DNA of 38,461 nt. It comes from a virus. The translations under genes were made by a program, and so were the position numbers. Where the stretch lies: positions 1 through 38,461 of IMG/VR virus record IMGVR_UViG_3300021511_000019; one strand, written 5' to 3'. Below, one piece after another: positions 1 through 7,867 of this stretch; the stretch's first letter is position 1, and each line of letters opens with the position of its first letter. The notes beneath the pieces were generated by a model. That model did no database searches, was not told where the DNA came from, and saw only the letters and a program-made list of their open reading frames with translations.

Positions 1-156
1 GATGGCTATGGTGATGGCTCTGGTGATGGCTCTGGCTCTGGTGATGGCTATGGTGATGGCTATGGCTCTGGCTATGGTGATGGCTATGGTGATGGCTATG
101 GTGATGGCTATGGTGATGGCTCTGGTGATGGCTCTGGTGATGGCTCTGGTGATGGC
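1..156 (+). repeat. 12-bp tandem repeat (GATGGCTATGGT / GATGGCTCTGGT)
   Basis: The unit GATGGC-TMT-GGT repeats through the whole stretch, with a few 6-bp half units that give SGSG or YGSGYG. Only the A/C in the third codon changes (Tyr or Ser). Such an array is prone to length change by slippage while staying in frame, because the units are multiples of three. Confidence 0.9.
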
Positions 157-159
157 TAA
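1..159 (+). CDS. C-terminal end of a DG/YG/SG-repeat protein (partial)
   Basis: The gene enters the window from the left and ends at TAA 157-159. All 52 visible residues are X-Gly pairs in which X is Asp, Tyr or Ser, mostly as DGYG or DGSG tetrapeptides. There is no hydrophobic core, Cys or Lys. Function is unknown. Such acidic glycine repeats can be flexible surface or calcium-binding segments, but the spacing does not fit the RTX consensus GGxGxD. It is the only rightward gene at this end, it converges on the late operon and it is followed by a good rho-independent terminator. The start and any folded domain lie outside the window. Confidence 0.7.
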   Translation, partial: DGYGDGSGDGSGSGDGYGDGYGSGYGDGYGDGYGDGYGDGSGDGSGDGSGDG

Positions 160-221
160 ATAAAACGTTATTAAAGACAATTCTTTTTACCATTAATAAC
201 AGCCTGCGGATTTACACAACT

Positions 222-255
222 AGCACAATTGATTAATTTCTTTTGTGCTTTTTTT
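222..255 (+). terminator. Rho-independent terminator of the rightward repeat gene
   Basis: A 7-bp stem, AGCACAA at 222-228 with TTGTGCT at 243-249, has a 14-nt loop and runs into a T tract (249-255). It lies about 60 bp after the rightward stop codon. A second inverted repeat, GTTATTAA 167-174 with TTAATAAC 193-200, lies just before it but has no T tract. Confidence 0.6.
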
Positions 256-257
256 AT

Positions 258-307
258 AAAAAAAGGGGTCCGTAGATCTTTAAACCAGTGGCAGAAAAAC
301 AGACCCC
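258..307 (-). terminator. Rho-independent terminator of the leftward late operon
   Basis: Read on the minus strand, GGGGTC (307-302) pairs with GACCCC (270-265) across a 31-nt loop and is followed directly by seven T residues (264-258). It is the first such structure after the last leftward gene (stop at 343). Together with the 222-255 hairpin it forms a convergent terminator pair. Confidence 0.6.
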
Positions 308-342
308 AAGAGGTAAAAACAGTCAGAACAAAACCGACCGAA

Positions 343-642
343 TTATTTATTATTAGCTATAGCCTTATCGGGAATATCTTTACTTATGTAATTGTCAAAT
401 TTATCCTCAAGGCTTGTCATCCTTTTATCGAAGTTTTTTTCAAAATCTTTAAAAGTTTTGTCAAGCTCATTTACTGCTTTAGTAACCTTAATTGCTGATT
501 TAGTATTTTTATCTATAGAGTTATTAACGCGTTCACTATACGCTCCAAGTTTGTAAATGCCTAACATACCTGAACTTAAAAAGGTTACAATGGTAATTCC
601 TGACAATATTCTTTTTAATAAAGTATCAACTTTTTTTGACAT
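343..642 (-). CDS. Small single-pass membrane protein with coiled coil
   Basis: 99 residues. Residues about 11-32 form one hydrophobic membrane segment (LSGITIVTFLSSGMLGIYKL). The rest is a Lys/Asp/Glu-rich helix with heptad-like spacing, probably a coiled coil. It is the last gene of the late operon, 9 bp after the tail fibre gene, with GGAG before its ATG. The position fits a lysis helper (holin or spanin-like inner-membrane part) or a membrane anchor used late in infection. I see no family signature, so the role is inference. A minus-strand terminator follows. Confidence 0.6.
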   Translation of the reverse strand: MSKKVDTLLKRILSGITIVTFLSSGMLGIYKLGAYSERVNNSIDKNTKSAIKVTKAVNELDKTFKDFEKNFDKRMTSLEDKFDNYISKDIPDKAIANNK

Positions 643-651
643 ATCTTACTC

Positions 652-2103
652 CTACGGTATAAATGTACTTGCTGTGTTATGTGCCGTAGTTCCGTCTGTA
701 AAAGTATTTCCATTATGCCGGAACTCTGAACCCTCTAAAATGTATACTGAATTAGAAGAGCCTCTAATTGTACTTGTTAACATATAAACAAACGATCTGT
801 AGCAATAAACACCATTTGTATTGTTTGTATTAGGGACTGATAAATCAATGCAATAAACGTTTGGGCAATGTCTAAACATAAAGCCCCATCGACTCCCTGC
901 GGCTCCATTTGTAACAGTCATTTCGTTTAAATAAACAAGCCCTGTATTATCCCAACATTGTACAGAACTTCCATTAGAAGCATCTGTCAAATGCACCTCA
1001 TTTATATAGACTCTACAAGCGTTGCCTCTAATATCAACAACTGCTCCACCTGTAAATACAGTTCCACCACCATTTTGACCTCTAATTTCAACCTCTCCAC
1101 CACCATTTTGACCTCTAATTTCAACCTCTCCACCGCCCCAAAAACCATGTATTTTTAAAATATTGTTATCAATTGTGCTTGAATAAGCTGGAAGATTAAT
1201 TGTTAATTTGCTATTTGGTGGAACATACTGGCCTATCGCTTGGATATGACTGTTTATATAAGGCATGTCAGCAGCAACTAAAGTCACTGTTTTATCTGTA
1301 TCGTGATTTCCATTTATTCCAAAAACACCTGAGTATTCACCACCGTCTTGGCATGTCATAAAATCTGTGTGACTAGTGTAAATTCTGCCATCATCTATTG
1401 TCGCTACTTTACTATTGCTGTCTATTACATAAACATAACTAGTTAAGGCATTGTTTTGTGTGCCAGTTCCAACCGTAAATTTTGAATTTACTAGTGCTCT
1501 TCCAAATGTATCATTATCTGAATCAATAATCCATCCGCTAACTTGAATATCGGATCTTGTTGAATCAATGCAGTATACGCATTCTGTAAAAGAACAATTA
1601 ATCAAAGAAACATTAGAACATTGTGTAACTTCTAAACCGTTTCTTGTCGTATCTCCGTCAAAACTAGTATCAATAAACGACAAAGGCAACTTAATATTAG
1701 TTGCCGTTATTTTTCCAATCGCCGCCACGCCACCGCCATCTATTTCAATAGAGCCATCGCCATAATGATTTGACAAAGACAAAGTATTTGTTGCATATCC
1801 AGTTCCACCAAGAGCCAAAACAATAGTGTGATTTATTTGAGTTGGCAAAGAGTCAAGATAAGCTTGTGCATCTGCGTAGCTTGTTGATGTGTAAGAGTCA
1901 TTTTGTGTTGTTGTTTCAACTGCTTTTTGGTCATTTAAATAGTTCTGCCAATCAGAAACAAGTTTCCAAAACCAGTTAAACCAATCCATCGGGGGTCTAA
2001 AGTCTTGATAAAACCCTGTTGTTTTTTCCGCTCCGCTTGGCTCAATCCCTGCTTTTGTCCACTCTGCCAAATCTGTCGGTTTATCAAAATTTTTAAAAGC
2101 CAT
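652..2103 (-). CDS. Tail fibre/tailspike with parallel beta-helix
   Basis: 483 residues. The first about 60 residues are rich in Trp, Phe and Pro (PPMDWFNWFWKLVSDW) and resemble the attachment regions of phage tail fibres that follow the gpI-type gene. From about residue 90 the sequence turns into repeating short beta strands with Gly, Asn, Asp and Thr turns, as in right-handed parallel beta-helix proteins. Family knowledge: such proteins bind or cleave host surface polysaccharide. It lies directly downstream of the DUF2612-type baseplate gene, the normal fibre position. Residues around 320-345 contain a recent tandem duplication. I see no clear catalytic residues, so binding versus enzymatic action is open. 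Confidence 0.7.
   Translation of the reverse strand: MAFKNFDKPTDLAEWTKAGIEPSGAEKTTGFYQDFRPPMDWFNWFWKLVSDWQNYLNDQKAVETTTQNDSYTSTSYADAQAYLDSLPTQINHTIVLALGGTGYATNTLSLSNHYGDGSIEIDGGGVAAIGKITATNIKLPLSFIDTSFDGDTTRNGLEVTQCSNVSLINCSFTECVYCIDSTRSDIQVSGWIIDSDNDTFGRALVNSKFTVGTGTQNNALTSYVYVIDSNSKVATIDDGRIYTSHTDFMTCQDGGEYSGVFGINGNHDTDKTVTLVAADMPYINSHIQAIGQYVPPNSKLTINLPAYSSTIDNNILKIHGFWGGGEVEIRGQNGGGEVEIRGQNGGGTVFTGGAVVDIRGNACRVYINEVHLTDASNGSSVQCWDNTGLVYLNEMTVTNGAAGSRWGFMFRHCPNVYCIDLSVPNTNNTNGVYCYRSFVYMLTSTIRGSSNSVYILEGSEFRHNGNTFTDGTTAHNTASTFIP
1064..1129 (-). repeat. Perfect 33-bp tandem duplication inside the tail fibre gene
   Basis: Two identical 33-bp units (1064-1096 and 1097-1129) encode the 11-residue motif GGGEVEIRGQN twice. 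A third partial copy of the GGG turn follows on each side. The length matches roughly half a beta-helix coil, so copy changes would keep the reading frame and the beta-strand register. Confidence 0.9.
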
Positions 2104-2117
2104 TTTTATCTCCTATA

Positions 2118-2633
2118 TTAAATTAATGCTGATAATTTCCCGCCACTTGTTGGGACTGCTAAAGAGCTAAAGCCTTTATAATCGCCGGGGCCATCAAAAG
2201 CAAAAGAGTCAGAGCCGTTTTCCCTTATAATCTCGTCTAATTTTACACCAGCGAGTAGCGAATCGTCAATAAAATTCTTTATATAATTTTCCATTCCTGT
2301 AGGCAAATCTTGCAAAATATATATGAGAATAGACGCTGGAAAAATTTCAACTATTTCACAATTAAAACCAGCTAGATAATAAAAAATACCATAAATAGCC
2401 TTTGCGCCTCCTTGACTCACATTTTGAGCAATCTTAGCTTTTATATAGCTTTTATAATCTACATCAGACAGGCCTATTCTATCTTGTCCAATAATAGTAC
2501 CTAAATTATCAAGTTGATCTCCTTCACAAGAATCTACATCCAGTCTATCGTAGAAATCCCATAGTTTGTCTTCTTCATCTTGAATTTCATCTAAAAAAAA
2601 GGCTTCCATTATTTTTTCAAAATTAGTTGCCAT
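2118..2633 (-). CDS. Baseplate wedge protein, DUF2612-like (gpI equivalent)
   Basis: 171 residues. The stretch GDQLDNLGTIIGQDR followed by YKSYIKAKIAQNVSQGG is the pattern of the DUF2612 phage family, which takes the place of P2 gpI in many contractile-tail phages. Family knowledge: it joins the baseplate wedge to the tail fibre. The next gene downstream is the fibre, as expected. The C-terminal about 25 residues (FAFDGPGDYKGFSSL) are Gly/Ser rich and typical of the family end. Start ATG is preceded by AGGAGGGG. Confidence 0.75.
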   Translation of the reverse strand: MATNFEKIMEAFFLDEIQDEEDKLWDFYDRLDVDSCEGDQLDNLGTIIGQDRIGLSDVDYKSYIKAKIAQNVSQGGAKAIYGIFYYLAGFNCEIVEIFPASILIYILQDLPTGMENYIKNFIDDSLLAGVKLDEIIRENGSDSFAFDGPGDYKGFSSLAVPTSGGKLSALI

Positions 2634-2646
2634 TTTTTACCCCTCC

Positions 2647-4794
2647 TTAAACTGCTTTAGTAAGTGTGTCATACCACCAACTTGTACCATTTGACATAAC
2701 TCTATAAACATTAGAGTCAGCATTATTGTCATCAATGTATATTTCAAAGTTTTTTCCAACTGCTGCCGGACTTGTAAAAAGTGTATCTAATTCTGCATCT
2801 GTTGGAGGATTTGAAACATTATCTACAGCAATTCTTTTTACACTGTCCCAATTATTACGCCAAAAAGCTACTTGAGAACCCGATATAACAATATCGCCTT
2901 TAATGTATTCTGTTATTAATAATGCACCTGCAGTATTCATTGTTACCGTTGCACCGTCATCAAATTTGCAATATCTTGCTGTCACTGTTGAACTTGCATC
3001 TAATGTCCAAGAAATCGCAGGCAAATCACAAAAATTAAAATTATAAACATATCCCATGTTTATTGTATCTCCTGCTAAGAGTTTTGTATTATTAAACTCT
3101 CCGCCATTGTATACTGCTGTTGAAAGCCCTGAACTTTCACAATGATTAAACTGAGAATTAGCATCATAAGTTCCACCTTGACATATAGAATAGTAAGCAA
3201 AAAAAGTTGTTAGCCCTGTAAAATTTCCGCCATTTAATTCACAATATCGAGCGGCTACAATTCCCCCTGTAATAGATTGTGCTGAAAGATCAAGAATACA
3301 TTTTTCAAATTGCAAAAATTGGCCTGCTGATAGTGTTAATTGCTCAACTGTACAATCGCTTATATATCTTAAATTTGCTGGATTAGTAACAGTACTTGTT
3401 AAATTTCCCGTTAATCTTGTTGATTTATTTACACCTTCTATTGATACATTATCTTTAAATACAATTGCCTCTGAATTAGTTCCAAAAATTTTTATTGTCC
3501 AAGGTGTTGAAGTTGTTGGCGTTTGACCTGCAACATATGCATCAGCCGCCACCCATGTAGAATATACTTTTCCCGGCACTGTTGTCAATCCCGTTCCTAC
3601 AATAACGGTTCTAGGGCCAGACAAACCATTTAAAGCTGTGTCAATTGCTGCTTGCGTTTCTACTGCTGCAACTCCATTTGAAGTATTATCATAAATTAAT
3701 CCCTTGTTTACCCAAGTTGTATCTGTTAATGTTGGCTCAGGGCCAAAAGAAGCATAAGAATTGAATGTTGCAGTTCCACCGTTTCCATCAATTGTTATTG
3801 CTGTTTTAACTGTAGAACTATATAGCTCTACGCTTGATCCATTGCCTGTTGCACTTATTGTATCAACATAACCGTTTCTTACTTTTATATCTCCTGTACC
3901 TGTAGCAACTGTCAAAGTTTTGTTTGCATAAACATCATCTAAATAAATATGTCCATTAACAACACTAATATTATCATTTAGATAACTATTGCTTATATCA
4001 ATACTATTAGAGCCTGTTAGTGTAATTGTTCCAGCGGAGTCATTTATAAAAGGGCAGTTTTTAAACAAATGTGTTGTATCTCCAAAAGTAACACCATCAA
4101 ATTGTGTTGTTCTTGCATCAATTGAAAATACAGAGCCTCCCCAAACTTTACAATCTTGAAATACCATACCTCCACCTACAGTGTTAGTATCTCCATAGGT
4201 TCCTGAGTTTATTGTGCAATCGAAAAAAGACCCATATGAATTTACAGTGGTTATTGAAATTGTAGACAACTCACACTCTTCAAATTTAAAATCGCCCTGT
4301 GTAGAAGTTCCACCGGAAACAATACAATTTTTACACCATACATATGTTCCTGCTGTATTTGAAATAGTTGTAATTTCACAATCTATAAATGCTGCATAAT
4401 AGTTTGTACATGTACTCGTAATTGTTCCTGTTAGCCTTGTGCTTCCTTTTGCTCCTTGTATATAAGTATAATCTTTTAAAATTATATTTTCTGCATTTGT
4501 ACCATAAATTATAATTATCCATGGTGTTGCTGCGGCTGGTGTCTGACTTTGAACATATGTGTCTGCTGCTGTCCAAGTATTATAAACTTTGCCAGTTACA
4601 GCCGTTAATGTAGAGTCAACAATAACGGTCCTTTGTCCAATGCCATCCGTTCCACCAACGACATCTCCGTAATCGAACAAGACTACTTTGTTACTATCAC
4701 TTGAATCTAGCCCCATAAAACTATCACCTGATGCTGGTGTAACCGTTGTTTTATCTTCTGCTCTTTCGCCCGGATAGGTCTTTGTACCACTCAT
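2647..4794 (-). CDS. Large tail spike with two duplicated beta-helix modules
   Basis: 715 residues of short beta strands rich in Thr, Asn and Gly, a right-handed beta-helix pattern. Residues 55-131 and 395-471 are copies of one module: RTVIV, a YxTWxAAD segment, an IxIxGTNxExIxxKD segment and STRLTG are shared. Each copy is followed by its own run of irregular coils with FxxCxx-like cysteines, so the chain looks like two head-to-tail helices. The last about 60 residues (TDAELDTLF, SPAAVGKNFEIYIDD, GTSWWYDTL) resemble a C-terminal cap found on other phage surface proteins. It sits between an Ig-like gene and the gpI-type gene, so it is probably a second receptor-binding spike. Confidence 0.65.
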   Translation of the reverse strand: MSGTKTYPGERAEDKTTVTPASGDSFMGLDSSDSNKVVLFDYGDVVGGTDGIGQRTVIVDSTLTAVTGKVYNTWTAADTYVQSQTPAAATPWIIIIYGTNAENIILKDYTYIQGAKGSTRLTGTITSTCTNYYAAFIDCEITTISNTAGTYVWCKNCIVSGGTSTQGDFKFEECELSTISITTVNSYGSFFDCTINSGTYGDTNTVGGGMVFQDCKVWGGSVFSIDARTTQFDGVTFGDTTHLFKNCPFINDSAGTITLTGSNSIDISNSYLNDNISVVNGHIYLDDVYANKTLTVATGTGDIKVRNGYVDTISATGNGSSVELYSSTVKTAITIDGNGGTATFNSYASFGPEPTLTDTTWVNKGLIYDNTSNGVAAVETQAAIDTALNGLSGPRTVIVGTGLTTVPGKVYSTWVAADAYVAGQTPTTSTPWTIKIFGTNSEAIVFKDNVSIEGVNKSTRLTGNLTSTVTNPANLRYISDCTVEQLTLSAGQFLQFEKCILDLSAQSITGGIVAARYCELNGGNFTGLTTFFAYYSICQGGTYDANSQFNHCESSGLSTAVYNGGEFNNTKLLAGDTINMGYVYNFNFCDLPAISWTLDASSTVTARYCKFDDGATVTMNTAGALLITEYIKGDIVISGSQVAFWRNNWDSVKRIAVDNVSNPPTDAELDTLFTSPAAVGKNFEIYIDDNNADSNVYRVMSNGTSWWYDTLTKAV

Positions 4795-4806
4795 TTCATT
4801 CTCCTA

Positions 4807-5277
4807 TTATGTTGTTTCCTCTTGCCAAATTACACGGTCTTTTTCATCTAGCAAAGGCATTCCAAAAGAATCAAGAATGGCTAGATTTATATTTACATTT
4901 TCAAACTGTTTTAAATTTTTATAAATACCATCAACTTTGTGATTGTAAATTCTTTCTATCTTCTTTTTTATTCCTTCGCCTGTCAAAGTGATGGAAGTAT
5001 CACCAACATCATCTGTAAAGGTCATTGTATCAGAATAGCTTTCAATTCTTGTTGGATAAAAAGCAATCCAAAATTTTTCAAAATCATTTGCTGGTATAAC
5101 TAAAGAGCCGCTTTCTTGATCTGTGTCGTTTAGCCACCAAAAAAAACCAACTGGAACATCAATTGTTAGTGTAATGTCAGAAGCAGTTTCATTTTGAACA
5201 ATTATCGGCTTTACAATGTACCTTTCTAAATAAGTAGAGCCAAAATCAATTGCTGTTTTGGGATATGTCAAAGCCAT
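4807..5277 (-). CDS. Baseplate-region protein with an ASH/Ig-like domain
   Basis: 156 residues. Residues about 8-107 follow the pattern of ASPM-SPD2-Hydin type Ig-like domains: an early DFG, then VQNETASDITLTI, a WIAFYPTR segment and a closing TSITLTGEGIK. The last about 45 residues are charged and include DSFGMPLLDEKDRVIW. Family knowledge: these folds mediate protein-protein contacts. It lies 12 bp after the gpJ-type gene and just before the large tail spike, so an adaptor between baseplate and spike is a reasonable inference. Its SD is AGGAGG. Confidence 0.55.
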   Translation of the reverse strand: MALTYPKTAIDFGSTYLERYIVKPIIVQNETASDITLTIDVPVGFFWWLNDTDQESGSLVIPANDFEKFWIAFYPTRIESYSDTMTFTDDVGDTSITLTGEGIKKKIERIYNHKVDGIYKNLKQFENVNINLAILDSFGMPLLDEKDRVIWQEETT

Positions 5278-5289
5278 TACAACCTCCTT

Positions 5290-6519
5290 TTATGCTGGTG
5301 TTGAACTAACTGTAATTCTTGCAGTCGCCCATGTCGATATCTCAACATCTCCACTTGTTCCATCATCAATATCATAATATGTTGTAGCGACACAAGGTGT
5401 AACATCATCTATTTTTAAAATGCTAATATTAACTACACCAGCAATGTCATTTATAGCATCTACAATTCCATTTGTTCCATTTAACAAGGCATCTACACCA
5501 GCACCTAACGCGTTCCCCCATTCAACAACGGCCGCTTTAATTTGGTCGTCGCCATCTGTAGGATAGTCAGAACCATATGTCAATGTTATTTCTGCATAAA
5601 GTGGCACTTCTGTCCCTCTACTAAAATTAACTGTGCGTGATATTCCTTGATCGTCAACAACATTTGAGTTTGCAACATCACCATGCGTTTGAATCCCTAC
5701 ACCTTTTGCATCCCAAATCGCCTGTGCTGCATCGTCATCTAAAGCACTCCCGCCACCTTGTTCAATAACATATGTCTCAAAGCTGTGCGGTGGTCGTCCG
5801 GTCGCATCTGTTGTATCTCCATCGTTTTCAACAACAAAACAATCTGTAATTGTACCAAGTGCTGCTGTTACTGGATCGTCATTTAATTCAAGAACTGCCC
5901 CTCTAATGGCTTGTGGTGTTCCTCTTTTACTAATTGTGTTATTTGTTTTAATCCTTTGTCGATAAACTGCATCTGATTCAATTGCGCGCCCTTCAACACC
6001 TGTGCTTGCTTTTGTAGCTACTGTGTCAAGTCCTGAAATAGCATTTACAATTACTGTGACTGAATCGGTTGGGGTTGCCCCTGTACTTACTGCACGACAA
6101 TTTATATCTGCTGTTCCTCCTGCAATAGTTGCTAGTGATAAGGTTTCATAAACATCATCTTCTGAATCTGTTCTGGCAAACAAAGTTCCAGCGGGTATAT
6201 TAGTGCCATTTGTTCCTGTGACTGTGACTGTAACTGTTGATTTAGTTGCCGCTAATCTAAAAGTTAAAACTAACGCGCCTACATTGTCAAGGCTTGCCCC
6301 TTCTGCGGTGTCAGGATATTGACTATTATAAACATCTTCCATTAGCTCCCATATGTCAGTGTGCTTATCTGAAAAAATTCCATTCAATACACCAAAAATA
6401 TTAGGCGCATCAAGTCTCGCGTTAGGCCATTCAGCCAAAATTGCGTTTTCAACTTCTTCTTTTATTACAGCTAAAGTTTTTGCAACAAAACCTTCGTCAG
6501 TTATTCCATATGTCGTCAT
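5290..6519 (-). CDS. Baseplate J-like protein
   Basis: 409 residues. The N-terminal part (EGFVAKTLAVIKEEVENAIL, then GVLNGIFSDKHTDIWELME) and the segment YPDTAEGASLDNVGAL match baseplate J-like proteins (P2 gpJ, T4 gp6 relatives). So does the middle block with YRQRIKTNNTISKRGTPQAI. The family forms the wedge ring that holds the baseplate together and rearranges on contraction. It follows the gpW/gp25 gene with a 4-bp ATGA overlap, which is the standard order. Length is normal. Confidence 0.85.
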   Translation of the reverse strand: MTTYGITDEGFVAKTLAVIKEEVENAILAEWPNARLDAPNIFGVLNGIFSDKHTDIWELMEDVYNSQYPDTAEGASLDNVGALVLTFRLAATKSTVTVTVTGTNGTNIPAGTLFARTDSEDDVYETLSLATIAGGTADINCRAVSTGATPTDSVTVIVNAISGLDTVATKASTGVEGRAIESDAVYRQRIKTNNTISKRGTPQAIRGAVLELNDDPVTAALGTITDCFVVENDGDTTDATGRPPHSFETYVIEQGGGSALDDDAAQAIWDAKGVGIQTHGDVANSNVVDDQGISRTVNFSRGTEVPLYAEITLTYGSDYPTDGDDQIKAAVVEWGNALGAGVDALLNGTNGIVDAINDIAGVVNISILKIDDVTPCVATTYYDIDDGTSGDVEISTWATARITVSSTPA

Positions 6520-6875
6520 GGCGTTAAATCCTCATTATATGTTATTATTCCATCAATTGTATTAGCTTTAAAAGTTAACGTCATAGCTCTTGTTGATGTG
6601 TCAATCTCTATTGAAAATTGAATTATCTCTTTTACTCCGGGTTCTTTCATTATTTCAGTTCTTATTATTCCATCCATCAAAACAGGATCAGGATTTTTGA
6701 CAAGAAAATATTCATAATATGGAACGCCTATTTTAGTATTTAAAAACCACTCTTGATAAAAAGTTCTTAGCCTAAGTCTTAAGCCTTGTAAAACACCATC
6801 TTTTCCTGATATTGTTTGAATATCGCCATCAGAAACATCTATGTCATTTGTTGTTGTATCTATTTTAATATCCAT
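6516..6875 (-). CDS. GPW/gp25-like baseplate wedge protein
   Basis: 119 residues. DVSDGDIQTISGKDGVLQGL followed by LRTFYQEWFLNTKIGVPYYE is the core pattern of the GPW/gp25 family (P2 gpW, T4 gp25). This protein seeds sheath assembly on the baseplate and shares the sheath fold. Its stop overlaps the start of the J-like gene by 4 bp, so the two are translationally coupled. Length agrees with the family. Confidence 0.85.
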   Translation of the reverse strand: MDIKIDTTTNDIDVSDGDIQTISGKDGVLQGLRLRLRTFYQEWFLNTKIGVPYYEYFLVKNPDPVLMDGIIRTEIMKEPGVKEIIQFSIEIDTSTRAMTLTFKANTIDGIITYNEDLTP

Positions 6876-6885
6876 AGTATTATCC

Positions 6886-7101
6886 TTATAGTATTGTTCC
6901 TGTGCCTGTCACTGGTCCGCCTCCTGCTGGTGCTGTCAATGGTGGTGGTCCTCCTGCTGGATTTACAACGCCATTTATTGTAAACTCTGAAACTATTGCA
7001 CCCGCTATTGCTTGCCATACTGCCTCTGTATCTGATTTGTCACCAACTCCATCAATTGCTGCCTTTATTGCTGTTCCTAGTCTATCCCCATTTAAAGCCA
7101 T
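6886..7101 (-). CDS. Small baseplate-module protein with Pro/Gly-rich tail
   Basis: 71 residues. The N-terminal half (MALNGDRLGTAIKAAIDGVG) is a short helical domain often seen next to spike and gpW genes of contractile-tail phages. The C-terminal half is Pro, Gly, Ala and Thr (GGPPPLTAPAGGGPVTGTG) and must be flexible. Function is not established; the place between the spike and gpW genes suggests a minor baseplate part or a spike-tip accessory. Base composition is richer in GC than its neighbours because of the Pro/Gly codons. Confidence 0.6.
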   Translation of the reverse strand: MALNGDRLGTAIKAAIDGVGDKSDTEAVWQAIAGAIVSEFTINGVVNPAGGPPPLTAPAGGGPVTGTGTIL

Positions 7102-7105
7102 TTTA

Positions 7106-7867
7106 TTACCCCTTTAATGTATCAAAGTTCGTTTTATCTGTTGTTAATAAAATTTCATCTGCTGTAATTGCTGCTAAATCTGTAGCTAATAGTGCTAAAG
7201 TTGCTGCTGTAAAAGGGGACGCTCCAAGTGCTGTTACAACTGTTGCACTATTTAAGTTAGTTGTCAAAGTTTTCAGGTGTGTTGTCAAATCTTTGACATG
7301 CCCCATAAATCCAGATAATACAGCCATCATTTCCTGAGTTGTTCCTTGAAATGTCATTGTTCCATCAGGCTTTATTGTTATTGTCATAGAATCCGCAACA
7401 CCATCACTATTTTTTATAGTTATGTTTTCGTCACTTACACCAGAAATAGCATTACCCCAAGGATTTACACCAGCTAAAAAATATCCATCAGAAATATCAT
7501 GCAATCTTGTATCATTTGGCAAGTTGGTGTTTTCACCATCACCAGATAAATAAACATCCAATGATCTATCACAAAAAACTACCATTCCTAAATCGCCAAC
7601 AGCAACAGGCACATGGACAAAACTTTTACCACCCCTGCCAGACATATACTTTATAGGTAAATTTTCAATTATAGCCCTCTCTGTGCCCTCTGTTGTGCCA
7701 TTTATTTTATATTTCTTTTTAAGCATTGGTAAAAGACTGACTTTTTGCAAAGAGTTATCAACAGCTGTAACTTTTGCGGGCATAGATACATGTAAATCCA
7801 TTTCGCTTGTTCTTATTGCATCAAGTAGCACTTGTTCGAATGTTGGGGTTTGTTTGTTAGTTTCCAT
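7106..7867 (-). CDS. Baseplate spike/central puncturing protein (Gp138 N-terminal type)
   Basis: 253 residues. Residues about 25-140 fit the Gp138-type N-terminal OB domain of phage spikes: HVSMPAKVTAVD, then HVPVAVGDLGMVVFCDRSLD and DISDGYFLAGVNPW. The middle has the short beta repeats expected of a trimeric spike (ITIKNSDG, MTITIKPDGTM). The last about 80 residues are helical and Thr/Leu rich. Family knowledge: the trimer caps the tube and pierces the outer membrane. It overlaps the hub gene by one base (TAATG). Confidence 0.75.
   Translation of the reverse strand: METNKQTPTFEQVLLDAIRTSEMDLHVSMPAKVTAVDNSLQKVSLLPMLKKKYKINGTTEGTERAIIENLPIKYMSGRGGKSFVHVPVAVGDLGMVVFCDRSLDVYLSGDGENTNLPNDTRLHDISDGYFLAGVNPWGNAISGVSDENITIKNSDGVADSMTITIKPDGTMTFQGTTQEMMAVLSGFMGHVKDLTTHLKTLTTNLNSATVVTALGASPFTAATLALLATDLAAITADEILLTTDKTNFDTLKG

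Noticed and set aside
1-156. CRISPR-like array
   Set aside because: The repeats are directly adjacent 12-bp coding units without spacers.
6902-7117. Rightward frame opposite the Pro/Gly-rich small baseplate gene
   Set aside because: It is a shadow of codons for Pro, Gly and Ala on the other strand, has no SD and would oppose the late operon.
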